56,779 nt of DNA from CBFGRV01 sp965651265 (GTDB lineage Bacteria > Bacteroidota > Rhodothermia > Rhodothermales > VXPQ01). A model generated the notes under the pieces. That model was not told the origin of the DNA. It did no database searches and was given only the letters and a program-made list of their open reading frames with translations. The position numbers and the translations under genes were made by a program. The DNA is taken from NCBI GenBank assembly GCA_965651265.1, contig CBFGRV010000022.1, positions 1 to 56,779 on the forward strand, written 5' to 3'. This document shows positions 7,443 to 14,935 of the stretch, piece by piece (positions within the stretch are counted from its first letter, which is position 1; each line of letters begins with the position of its first letter).

Positions 7443-8732
7443 ATGCGAGTACTTATCGCCGATGCGGATCCGGCCATACACGAGACGCTGACGAGCCGTG
7501 TAGCCAGCCGCGGACACGAGGTCATTGTTTGTCATGATGCGGGCGAGGCATGGGAGCGCTTCCGCGCGCATCGTCCCTCCATGGTCATTGTCGACTGGTC
7601 GATGACGCACCAGGGAGGGCCGCTGGGCGTGCGCCTCCGGCAGACTCCCGAGGCCGATGCGACGGTGGTGATCGCTCTGACGAGCCAATTCAGTGCCGCC
7701 GAGCTCGAGCAGGTCATCTCCGCCGGAGCCGATGACTACGTCACGAAGCCCATCGATCCGGACGAGTTTGAAGTCCGCGTTGCCATAGCGGAGCAGCGAG
7801 AACAGGAAATCCGGCGCCGGCTGCAGATCCAGGAAGAGCTCAAGCAGGCCAATGAGGGTCTTTCCCGAGCGATTAGCGAGCTCCAGGAGGCGAACGAAAA
7901 GCTCAAGAACAATCAGACCCAGCTCGTCCACACGGAGAAGATGGCATCGGTGGGGCAGCTAGCGGCCGGAATCGCTCACGAAATCAACAATCCTGTCGGC
8001 TTCGTGAAGAGCAACATCGGCATGTTGAACGACTACATCGGCGTCTTCAAGAATCTCCTGGGCGAGTACGCCGAGCTGGCCGATCACGTTCGTCGGGCGC
8101 CGATGAATGGCCAGGCGGAAGTTCTCCAGCGAATCGATAAGATCCTGGAGGAAGAGAACCTTGATTTCGTATTGGAGGATGTAGACAACCTCCTCTCGGA
8201 GTCGCTCACTGGGGCCGAGCGCGTCCGCGAAATTGCGCAGAATCTGAAAAGTTTTGCCCGCCTCGATGAGGCGGAGATGCAGTATGCGGACCTGAATGAG
8301 GGTCTCGAGGTGACGCTGCGCATGATCCATAATGAGATCAAGTATCATTGCCAGGTGCATCTGGACCTCCAGCCGCTACCGAAGCTGCTTTGTTATCCCG
8401 GCCAGCTGAATCAGGTGTTCATGAATCTCCTCGTCAACGCTTCGCAGGCGATCAAAGGCGAGGGCGAAATCTCGATCGAGACCCGCGCGCTGGAGGACGA
8501 AATCCTCATTCGAATTTCAGACACGGGGGAAGGCATCCCGAAGAAGAACATCCCCAAATTGTTCAACCCGTTCTTCACAACGAAACCCATCGGTGAGGGC
8601 ACGGGGCTGGGGCTGTCGGTTTCTTACGGGATTATCAAGCGACACAACGGGCGCGTTGAGGTCGAAAGTGAGGTGGGCTCCGGAACCACGTTTAGCATCT
8701 ACCTGCCCGTCAACGGCAAACCGCATGAGTGA
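7443..8732 (+). CDS. Receiver-histidine kinase hybrid, cytosolic
   Basis: A soluble two-component protein of 429 residues with no membrane segment or classical sensor domain. The N-terminal receiver (1-118) has the phospho-acceptor Asp51 (VIVDWSM), Thr80 and Lys102. A coiled-coil linker (about 120-165) leads to a HisKA-type dimerisation domain with His179 in AAGIAHEINNPVGF. The HATPase domain shows the N box NLLVNASQAI, G1 DTGEGIP and G2 GTGLGLS. The receiver-first layout suggests that phosphorylation of Asp51 by another kinase controls it. It is the first gene of a three-gene operon and overlaps the next gene by 8 bases, so the downstream REC-PAS and REC-HD-GYP proteins are its likely partners. 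Confidence 0.93.
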   Translation: MRVLIADADPAIHETLTSRVASRGHEVIVCHDAGEAWERFRAHRPSMVIVDWSMTHQGGPLGVRLRQTPEADATVVIALTSQFSAAELEQVISAGADDYVTKPIDPDEFEVRVAIAEQREQEIRRRLQIQEELKQANEGLSRAISELQEANEKLKNNQTQLVHTEKMASVGQLAAGIAHEINNPVGFVKSNIGMLNDYIGVFKNLLGEYAELADHVRRAPMNGQAEVLQRIDKILEEENLDFVLEDVDNLLSESLTGAERVREIAQNLKSFARLDEAEMQYADLNEGLEVTLRMIHNEIKYHCQVHLDLQPLPKLLCYPGQLNQVFMNLLVNASQAIKGEGEISIETRALEDEILIRISDTGEGIPKKNIPKLFNPFFTTKPIGEGTGLGLSVSYGIIKRHNGRVEVESEVGSGTTFSIYLPVNGKPHE

Positions 8733-9561
8733 GCCGACCCTCCTGCTGGTCGATGACGAGCAGCCCGTTCTGAACGCGCTGATACGGCTCCTGCGGAAGG
8801 AGCCGTTCCGCGTATTGACGGCGGCCAGCGCCGACGAGGCGCTGCAAATCCTCGACAAGGAGGAGGTTCAGGTGGTCATTTCGGATTTTCGGATGCCGGG
8901 CAAGAGTGGGATCGAGCTGCTTCGAGAGGTCAAGCAGCGGTATCCGGCAACGGTGCGCTGCGTGATGTCGGGGTATGCGAACGGCCACGTGATCATGGAC
9001 TCGATCAACGTGGGCGAGGTTTACCGCTTCCTCCCGAAGCCGTGGGAGGATGACGACGTGATCGCGACGGTTCGCGAGTGTTTCCGACATCACAGGCATG
9101 CCTCCGGCGTCGAGGGCCCCGTAGCACAAATCCGGGCACAGTACGAGGAGCTGCGCGCCATCAACGAGCTCCTGGAGAGGACGGTCGAGCGCCGCGCACA
9201 GACGTTACAGCTTTCGCAGGACGTCCTCGACAAGCTCCCCATCCCCATTCTGGCCGTTGGCCACGATGGTACGATCGTGCTGGCCAATGAGGCCGTCTGC
9301 GGGATCGTGCCCGAGGGCAGCCGCAGCCTGCTCGGATATCCGATCTCCGAGTTTTTCCCGCCCGATGTCGTCGAGCGGGTGAAGGCCTGCTTGAGCGAGG
9401 GTGAGTCGGGCTCGGTGGGGCTATGCACGTTCCTCGGAGAGCCCTATCGCGTCGACCTTCGCATCCTTCGTGAGGGCAGTTACGTGCGCGGATGCACCCT
9501 CGTCCTGGATGCCCTCCATCAACAGGAAGCCGCCCACATTCGAACCGACTCGGCCGCATGA
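8725..9561 (+). CDS. Response regulator with PAS-like output domain
   Basis: A 278-residue receiver protein. The receiver has acidic residues at 10-11, phospho-acceptor Asp54 (VISDFRMPG), Ser80 in MSGYAN and Lys103 in LPKPW, close in type to RpfG-family receivers. A helical linker (about 130-180) is followed by a PAS-like domain with DVLDKLPIPILAVGHDG and a helical tail. It has no DNA-binding or enzymatic domain, so it probably acts by protein contacts, perhaps as an adaptor between the upstream kinase and the downstream HD-GYP protein. The start at 8725 (CCGCATGAGTGA) overlaps the kinase stop by 8 bases. A longer in-frame extension back to 8593 lies inside the kinase gene and was rejected. 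Confidence 0.88.
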   Translation: MSEPTLLLVDDEQPVLNALIRLLRKEPFRVLTAASADEALQILDKEEVQVVISDFRMPGKSGIELLREVKQRYPATVRCVMSGYANGHVIMDSINVGEVYRFLPKPWEDDDVIATVRECFRHHRHASGVEGPVAQIRAQYEELRAINELLERTVERRAQTLQLSQDVLDKLPIPILAVGHDGTIVLANEAVCGIVPEGSRSLLGYPISEFFPPDVVERVKACLSEGESGSVGLCTFLGEPYRVDLRILREGSYVRGCTLVLDALHQQEAAHIRTDSAA

Positions 9562-9574
9562 GTACGGCGATAGC

Positions 9575-10882
9575 ATGAGTTTACCCAGGGTTCTATTCGT
9601 AGACGACGAAGCCAACATCCTGCAGTCGGTTCGGCGGGTGATGCGGAAGCTGCATGTGGAGGTCGAGACCACTACGGAGCCGGAACAAGCGATCGACATG
9701 GTCAAGCAGGCGCAGTATGCCGTCGTGGTTTCGGATCAGCGGATGCCGAGCATGGGCGGCGTGGAGGTGCTCGAGCGCATCCGCGCCATCTCTCCAGAGA
9801 CGGTCCGGATCATTCTGACGGGCTACGCTGATGTCAAGGCGTCGGTGGACGCCATCAACAAGGGCGCCGTCTGGCGCTACCTGAACAAGCCGTGGGATGA
9901 CGACGACCTACGCACCTGTGTGATGCAGGGCGTGAACCATTACCTGCTCGTCCAGGATAATCGACGCCTACAGGAGCTCACGCAGCAGCAGAACGATAGG
10001 CTGCGCGATCTCAACGAGAACCTGAAGCAGCGCGTGCTGGAGCGCACCTGGGAGGTGCACCGGCTCAACGAGCAGCTCGAGGCGAGCTTCCTGGGCGCGG
10101 TGCAGGCGATGGCGCGCCTCGGCGAGATGCACAGCCAGGACGTCGGCAGTCACTCGAAGCGCGTGGCGCTGCTGGCACGGCGCATCGCGCAGCGGTTTCA
10201 GTTCGAGGGACGCGATCTGATGCAGGTCGAAGTGGCCGCGACGCTCCACGACATCGGCAAAACGATGATCCGGCCCTCCATCCTGAAGAAATCCCGCGAG
10301 GAGCTGACCGCCGAGGAGGAGCGCGTGTATCGGGAGCATCCCATACACGGGGAGTCGATTTTGCGTATGGTGCCCAATAACGACGATGCGGCGCTGTATG
10401 TGCGGCATCATCACGAGCGATTCGATGGCCTGGGGTATCCGGATGGGTTCTCGGGCGAGGCCATACCACTGGGTGCGCGCATCATAGCGGTGGCGGATGC
10501 TTTCGACAAGCACATGAATCACTCGGTAACGGCGACCGCGATCTCAGCAGTGGCGCTGCGGAAGGTCGAGGAGGGCGCGGGCGCCGCGTTCGATCCGTCC
10601 GTGGTGAGCACACTCCGGCTCGTGGTCCGCGAGATCGACAGCAAGATCAATGCGCGCGAGGAGGTGCAGATCGATTTCCTGGAGCTGGAGTCCGGCATGG
10701 TGCTCTCTCGCGACCTCAAGTCGCCCGACGGACGGCTACTCGCGCTGGCCGATCAGAAGGTGGATCCGGTGCAGTTGGCCGCGCTCCGGCACATCCACTC
10801 GAAGCAGCCTATCACGCAGGCCGTGTACGTATATCAGGAGTACGGGGATGGAGCGGTGCGGATGGCGGAGTTGCAGGCGTAA
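9575..10882 (+). CDS. Response regulator with HD-GYP phosphodiesterase domain
   Basis: An RpfG-type regulator of 435 residues, expected to hydrolyse cyclic di-GMP when its receiver is phosphorylated. The receiver has Asp54 (VVSDQRMPS), Thr82 and Lys105. A coiled coil (about 125-170) links to the HD-GYP domain, with HDIGK at 225-229 and the signature HHERFDGLGYPDG at 279-291; both key motifs are intact. A further C-terminal region of about 100 residues has no domain that I recognise. The start at 9575 lies 14 bases after the preceding stop; a longer frame from 9401 would run through the previous gene. It is the output end of the operon, and its targets are unknown. Confidence 0.94.
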   Translation: MSLPRVLFVDDEANILQSVRRVMRKLHVEVETTTEPEQAIDMVKQAQYAVVVSDQRMPSMGGVEVLERIRAISPETVRIILTGYADVKASVDAINKGAVWRYLNKPWDDDDLRTCVMQGVNHYLLVQDNRRLQELTQQQNDRLRDLNENLKQRVLERTWEVHRLNEQLEASFLGAVQAMARLGEMHSQDVGSHSKRVALLARRIAQRFQFEGRDLMQVEVAATLHDIGKTMIRPSILKKSREELTAEEERVYREHPIHGESILRMVPNNDDAALYVRHHHERFDGLGYPDGFSGEAIPLGARIIAVADAFDKHMNHSVTATAISAVALRKVEEGAGAAFDPSVVSTLRLVVREIDSKINAREEVQIDFLELESGMVLSRDLKSPDGRLLALADQKVDPVQLAALRHIHSKQPITQAVYVYQEYGDGAVRMAELQA

Positions 10883-10895
10883 GGGAAGAAGGAGC

Positions 10896-11021
10896 GAGGT
10901 CAGAGGTCGGAGGTCAGAGGTCAGAGTTGGGAGGGGAGATAGGAGATGGGAGATGGGAGATAGGAGATAGGAGATAGTTGACCTGGGTTGCAGGTTTGAA
11001 CGGTAACCGGCAACCAGCAAC
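10896..11021. repeat. Heptamer-periodic repeat array between two convergent genes
   Basis: Eighteen 7-base units keep exact phase over 126 bases in three sub-families: GAGGTCA/G (4 units), GATAGGA/GATGGGA (about 6), and CGGTAAC, CGGCAAC, CAGCAAC at the end, with degenerate units between. It fills almost the whole gap between the HD-GYP stop (10882) and the ribD stop (11023). It shares the GGTCAGA family with 2519-2623. It has no spacers, so it is not a CRISPR array. Confidence 0.88.
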
Positions 11022-11022
11022 C

Positions 11023-12156
11023 TCAAATCGGTCTGCGGTAGCCGCGGAAGAGGGCATCCGGTCCCACGAATTCCCACGAGTGCTCGACGAACGTGAGCGC
11101 TTGCTCCATCTCGTCGATGCCGATGTCATCCACGGCCGGCGTACCCGCTCCGAGCAGCTTCGGGGCGATGAAGACATACAGCCGATCGGCCAGATCATCT
11201 TTAAGGAGCGATCCGGCAAGCCGTCCTCCACCTTCCACGAGCAGAGACTGCATCGGCCGTCCCTCCACCCCGCCCTCGCGACCCAGTACATCGAGAACGG
11301 ATGCCAGGTCGAGGCCGTCTTCCACGACGGGCACCGGTTTGATTCGCCCTCCGGTTGCTCTCAGTCGGGCTTCGTAGGGCGGGTGGATACCCTCCGCACA
11401 GAAGACGATCGTATTGGGCGCGTATTCGTCCGCAAACACCCTGAGTTCAGGGTTCAGGCGGCCGCGCCGGTCGAGGATCACGCGGATCGGCTGTCGACCC
11501 TCCACATGACGCACGGTCAGGGCGGGGTCGTCGGCGGCCGCGGTCTCGGTTCCCACCATGACTCCATCCATGACGGCCCGCCAGTGGTGCACGAGGCGCC
11601 GCGACTCCTCGCCTGAGACCCACTGCGACCGACCGGATACGCCCGCAATTCTTCCGTCGAGGGTCTGCGCCAGTTTGAGGGAAATCAACGGCCGGCCGGT
11701 CCGCACATGATGGATGAAGGCTTCGTTGAACCGGTGGCTCTCCCGCTTCAGAACGGGCAGCGTGACCTGCACGCCGTTATCCCGCAGGCGCCGGATTCCC
11801 GCGCCCGCTACCTTTGGATTCGGGTCTTCGATTCCGATAACAACCCTCGGGATGCCCTTCGCGATGATGGCATCCACGCAAGGCGGCGTCTTGCCATGGT
11901 GCACACACGGCTCGAGGTTGACGTAAAGCGTCGCGTGCCGCAATGCGTCCTCCCCGTACCGCCGCTCCGCATCCAGAATGGCGTGCACTTCGGCATGCGG
12001 GCCGCCATATTCCCGGTGCCAGCCCTGACCCAGGACTGTTCCGTCGGTGCCGACGATGACCGCACCCACCATGGGATTCGGACTCACCTTTCCCGCCCCG
12101 CGCTCGGCGAGGTCCAGGCACATCTTCATCCACTTGTCGTGATCGACGTCGGTCAT
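11023..12156 (-). CDS. ribD: Bifunctional riboflavin deaminase/reductase RibD
   Basis: Carries out the second and third steps of riboflavin synthesis: deamination of the diaminopyrimidine made from GTP, then NADPH-dependent reduction of the ribosyl side chain. The deaminase domain has zinc and proton-shuttle motifs HAE (54-56) and PCVHHGKTPPC (83-93). The reductase domain starts near 145 with SLKLAQTLDGRIA and ends with SLLVEGGGRLAGSLL. At 377 residues it is full length. The ATG at 12156 is preferred; a TTG at 12165 is in frame but is part of a TATTTTTG promoter-like box. Its 3' end abuts a 126-base heptamer array. Confidence 0.95.
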   Translation of the reverse strand: MTDVDHDKWMKMCLDLAERGAGKVSPNPMVGAVIVGTDGTVLGQGWHREYGGPHAEVHAILDAERRYGEDALRHATLYVNLEPCVHHGKTPPCVDAIIAKGIPRVVIGIEDPNPKVAGAGIRRLRDNGVQVTLPVLKRESHRFNEAFIHHVRTGRPLISLKLAQTLDGRIAGVSGRSQWVSGEESRRLVHHWRAVMDGVMVGTETAAADDPALTVRHVEGRQPIRVILDRRGRLNPELRVFADEYAPNTIVFCAEGIHPPYEARLRATGGRIKPVPVVEDGLDLASVLDVLGREGGVEGRPMQSLLVEGGGRLAGSLLKDDLADRLYVFIAPKLLGAGTPAVDDIGIDEMEQALTFVEHSWEFVGPDALFRGYRRPI

Positions 12157-12162
12157 AGCATT

Positions 12163-12170
12163 CAAAAATA
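12163..12170 (-). promoter_or_regulatory. Bacteroidota-type -7 box of ribD
   Basis: On the minus strand TATTTTTG matches the TAnnTTTG element of Bacteroidota promoters, with TTG 17 bases further upstream as a -33 candidate. The box ends only 6 bases before the ribD ATG, so transcripts from it would be leaderless or nearly so. Confidence 0.45.
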
Positions 12171-12319
12171 GTGAATAGAAATTAGCGCAAGCCGACGCAA
12201 TATTCGGATGTCACCCCGGGTTTATGCGGTTGTCCGCTCTTTCACGTAAGATCGAGCCGCTCGCGAACCGGACCTGTTCGCACTCCTGACGAGTAGATGG
12301 TGCCTTTGCTTGGACAGAT

Positions 12320-13384
12320 ATGAGAATCATCCTACAGACCATTTATTTGATCGTGCACCTGGCCGCGCTCGGCATTTTTGCCGCGGCCCTCAGCGCGCTG
12401 TACGTGCATCCGGCGGCGGAATGGTGGCCGCAGATCCTCGGGATCGGACTGCCGCCGCTGGTCGTGATCATGCTGCTGTTTGCGGTCGCAGACCTGGTGA
12501 TGCGGCGCTGGTTCCTGTTCGCGATCACCCTGATAGGCGTTCTCTTTTTCGCAGGACGCTACGCATCCGCGCTGACGCGCGATTTCGAGGAGGGCGGCAC
12601 TCCGGTTCTCGTCGTCACATTCAATTCGGGTGGGATGGACGTCGGAGAGCGGGACCGGGCTGCGATAGCACCGCTCCTCTTGGATGTCCAGCCAGACCTG
12701 ATGTGCATCCAGGAGTTGGGGCTCGGATATCGAGGTCCGGAGGAGCGTCCCCATGAGGTTCTCCGCCCCATTGCCGATTCACTCGGTTATGTGATCATTG
12801 CCCCGGAGAAGTTGCCGGATTATCGCGACCCTCCACCCATCATCAGTCGTTTCGATGTGCGTGATGTGAGCGTAATCGGTCTGAGCACGCGCCGCGACAC
12901 GGGACCGGCCGGCGCGGTGGTCCGTGCCGTCTTCGACATAGAGGGCGCCGAGTTTGCCGTTTACAACGTGCACTTGCAGAGCTTCACGACGTACAGGCCA
13001 TGGACGCGCGGCGAGTTGTTCAGTCCGCGCGCCTGGATCCAGTTCATTCGATGGACACGTTCCGCGTTTCTGCAGCGTTCATCGGAGGCCGAGGAAATCC
13101 GAGCGCTCATCGAGAAGGAGAATCGGCCCGTGCTGGTGTGCGGTGATTTCAATACAACACCCCATCAGTTCACGTACCGCCAGCTCGCGGATGACCTTCG
13201 CGATGCGTTTCGAACACAGGGCGGTCTCTGGGGTCCCACCTATCCAGCCGAGTTCCCGCTCGTCCGCATCGATTACATCCTGACGAGCCATCATTGGCTG
13301 GTGGATGATGTGGAAGTCGGGCCGAAGTTGCCACCGGATCATCGACCGGTCATTGCGAGACTGCGCTTGAAAGCGGACAGGTAG
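12320..13384 (+). CDS. Membrane-anchored endonuclease/exonuclease/phosphatase-family protein
   Basis: A 354-residue protein with three N-terminal membrane helices (about 4-27, 38-60 and 64-80) and an endonuclease/exonuclease/phosphatase domain from about 95. Expected active-site segments are present: a metal-binding Glu in MCIQELGLGY, the core LVCGDFNTTP, and a C-terminal DHRPV. This fold cleaves phosphodiester or phosphomonoester bonds in nucleic acids, lipids or lipid-linked phosphates. The three-helix-plus-domain layout recalls VanJ-type teicoplanin-resistance proteins, which suggests an undecaprenyl- or lipid-phosphate substrate, but that is inference. It is transcribed divergently from ribD and convergently with the haem lipoprotein gene. 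Confidence 0.85.
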   Translation: MRIILQTIYLIVHLAALGIFAAALSALYVHPAAEWWPQILGIGLPPLVVIMLLFAVADLVMRRWFLFAITLIGVLFFAGRYASALTRDFEEGGTPVLVVTFNSGGMDVGERDRAAIAPLLLDVQPDLMCIQELGLGYRGPEERPHEVLRPIADSLGYVIIAPEKLPDYRDPPPIISRFDVRDVSVIGLSTRRDTGPAGAVVRAVFDIEGAEFAVYNVHLQSFTTYRPWTRGELFSPRAWIQFIRWTRSAFLQRSSEAEEIRALIEKENRPVLVCGDFNTTPHQFTYRQLADDLRDAFRTQGGLWGPTYPAEFPLVRIDYILTSHHWLVDDVEVGPKLPPDHRPVIARLRLKADR

Positions 13385-13414
13385 CTTGCCCCTGTCATTT
13401 CCTGTCGAACCGAG

Positions 13415-13972
13415 TCACCCTCCTGCCTCCGAGCCGGCGGAGGCCGGCACGGTCACGGCGTAGAGGCCGCGAAGGTCGCCGACCTCGAAGTCAAAGGCCC
13501 TATCATCGGGATAGCGCTCGATCACGAAGCGTGGGCGCGTATCGACCGGGCCATGACAGTGCAGGCAGGATGCCTCGACCGTAATCCGATGGAAGTATCG
13601 CACGCCTCCGTCGGTAGCCTGCCAGAGACTATCGAGGTCGGACTCTTCCTGAAACTGCCGGTAGACGTCTACAAGCGAGCTGTCGAGACCGTTGGCCGGA
13701 TTTCGATTCCGCTCCGAGATCTGCCTGAACTGCCAGCCTTTTTCCTGCGCAATATCGATGATGCGGCGGCCGACCGGCTGGCAGACGCGCGCGAACGTAT
13801 CGAAATCGACCAATTCCCCGCTCGTGATGGATGCCGCCCTCGCCGAGCGCATCGAATCGACCTCGTGGACGGCCTTTACGACCTCCTGCTGGATGGGTGT
13901 CAGGTCCGATCGTCTCTCTTCGCCGCAGCCGGCGAAGAGCAGGACGATCATGATAATGTGTGATGCTTTCAT
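13415..13972 (-). CDS. DUF3365 (Tll0287-like) c-type haem lipoprotein
   Basis: A 185-residue exported protein with lipoprotein signal MKASHIIMIVLLFAGC (lipid cysteine 16). The Tll0287-like haem domain shows the conserved FKxVCxP-type segment as FARVCQPVGRR. The c-type haem site CLHCH is at 136-140, followed by GPVDTRPRFVIERYP. Proteins of this family bind one haem c and are proposed to act as periplasmic redox or sensory modules. Here it is free-standing, without the kinase or chemoreceptor often attached. It converges on the membrane EEP gene 30 bases away. The electron partner cannot be identified from the window. Confidence 0.88.
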   Translation of the reverse strand: MKASHIIMIVLLFAGCGEERRSDLTPIQQEVVKAVHEVDSMRSARAASITSGELVDFDTFARVCQPVGRRIIDIAQEKGWQFRQISERNRNPANGLDSSLVDVYRQFQEESDLDSLWQATDGGVRYFHRITVEASCLHCHGPVDTRPRFVIERYPDDRAFDFEVGDLRGLYAVTVPASAGSEAGG

Positions 13973-13985
13973 AGGTGTGCTCCGA

Positions 13986-14150
13986 TCAAATCGCGCCCCA
14001 ATCCGTAAGATAGCTCGTACGAGAGATCAATCGGAACCGCACCTTGCCCTGTGCATTGATGCGGTGGCCGTTCGGCGCGGCGGACAGGCTGATCACGACC
14101 TCACGTCGGTCAGCGATCTTGCGCTCGCCTCGAACGAACGCCTCGAACAC
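13986..14150 (-). pseudogene. Coding-like fragment ending at tRNA-Gln
   Basis: The minus strand reads 54 codons from a GTG at 14150, the base adjoining the tRNA, to TGA at 13986. Third positions are strongly G/C, as in neighbouring genes, and the peptide looks like the C terminus of a real beta-rich protein (EVVISLSAAPNGHRINAQGK, then a segment with LISRTSYLTDWGAI). The frame also continues into the tRNA complement, where it is unlikely to be coding. This fits a gene remnant truncated at the tRNA boundary; a genuine small gene is the alternative. I do not recognise the family. Confidence 0.4.
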
Positions 14151-14223
14151 TGCCCTGTAGCTCAATTGGCAGAGCACCTGACTCTGGATCAGGGGGTTCT
14201 AGGTTCGAATCCTAGCAGGGCAG
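14151..14223 (+). tRNA. tRNA-Gln (anticodon CUG)
   Basis: The 73-base sequence folds into a full cloverleaf. Acceptor TGCCCTG pairs with CAGGGCA, D stem GCTC/GAGC, and anticodon stem CCTGA/TCAGG encloses loop CTCTGGA, so the anticodon is CTG preceded by the invariant T33. The variable loop is GGGTT, and the T arm is CTAGG-TTCGAAT-CCTAG. The weak U1-A72 pair and discriminator G73 fit bacterial tRNA-Gln. CCA is not encoded (CAA follows). An intrinsic terminator follows at once, which points to a single-gene transcript. Confidence 0.96.
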
Positions 14224-14230
14224 CAACGAA

Positions 14231-14267
14231 AGGCCGTTCTCCCTGAGAGGACGGGCTTTTCTTGTTT
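14231..14267 (+). terminator. Intrinsic terminator of tRNA-Gln
   Basis: AGGCCGTTCTC pairs with GAGGACGGGCT (10 of 11 pairs, one G-G mismatch) across loop CCTGA and runs into TTTTCTTGTTT. Location and T tract suit rho-independent termination of the tRNA transcript. Confidence 0.8.
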
Positions 14268-14356
14268 CTGATGCGTTCCGGGCCCGTCGCGTTTGTGAAG
14301 CTCAAAGCATTCGGATCGTCTCGATCTCGATCATCGGCCCGACCCTCCTCCCCTAG

Positions 14357-14917
14357 ATGAGCGCAGGTTCCATAAGCATCCGCCCGGAACGTACATCCGA
14401 TTATGCCGAAATCCGCACGGTAAATGATCGTGCGTTTGCCGGACCCGACGAGGCCCGACTTGTGGATGCACTACGACGCAGTGCGCATCCGTTCATCAGC
14501 CTGGTGGCCGATTCGGCCGGCATTATCGTAGGGCACATCTGCTTCAGCCCTGTCCAGATCATTCGGGACAGGTCGCCCGGTGGCGGCAGCGGAACCGGTT
14601 CGGATCCTAGCAGGCCGCTGGTCGTCGGCCTGGCCCCCATGTCCGTGCTGCCGGAGTATCAGAGGCAGGGGATCGGCTCGATGCTGGTCAAGGCAGGACT
14701 TGAGGCCTGCCAGGACGAAAGCATCGACGCGGTAGTCGTGCTCGGGCATCCTGACTACTACCCGCGGTTCGGGTTTCGAGATGCATCGACCTTTGGACTT
14801 CGCTCCGAGTACGACGCTACGCCCGGCGCCTTCATGGCGCTGGAGCTGCGCCCAGCTGCACTCGTAGATTCCGCCGGGCTCGTCCGTTTTCATCCCGCAT
14901 TCGGCGAAGTAGGATGA
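14357..14917 (+). CDS. GNAT N-acetyltransferase, YhbS-like
   Basis: A 186-residue acyl-CoA-dependent N-acetyltransferase. The acetyl-CoA loop is seen in LPEYQRQGIGSMLVKAGLEA (the R/Q-x-x-G-x-G/A signature), preceded by the strand segment LVVGLAPMSV. The downstream VVLGHPDYYPRFGFRDAS is characteristic of the YhbS-like branch. A glycine/serine-rich insertion (about 73-83) separates the early strands. The substrate cannot be told. The ATG at 14357 lies 90 bases after the tRNA terminator. The gene converges on the large secreted-protein gene, with only 18 bases between the stops. Confidence 0.88.
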   Translation: MSAGSISIRPERTSDYAEIRTVNDRAFAGPDEARLVDALRRSAHPFISLVADSAGIIVGHICFSPVQIIRDRSPGGGSGTGSDPSRPLVVGLAPMSVLPEYQRQGIGSMLVKAGLEACQDESIDAVVVLGHPDYYPRFGFRDASTFGLRSEYDATPGAFMALELRPAALVDSAGLVRFHPAFGEVG

Positions 14918-14935
14918 GCGCTCTGGCGCTCGTGC

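Noticed and set aside
8593..8724. N-terminal extension of the REC-PAS protein inside the kinase gene
   Set aside because: The extension lacks receiver features and the true receiver begins at the ATG at 8725.
10896..11021. CRISPR array
   Set aside because: The 7-base units are contiguous with no unique spacers, and no cas genes are present.
14151..14350. Genomic island integrated at tRNA-Gln
   Set aside because: No integrase, no repeat of the tRNA 3' end and no shift in gene style downstream; the adjoining remnant alone is not enough.
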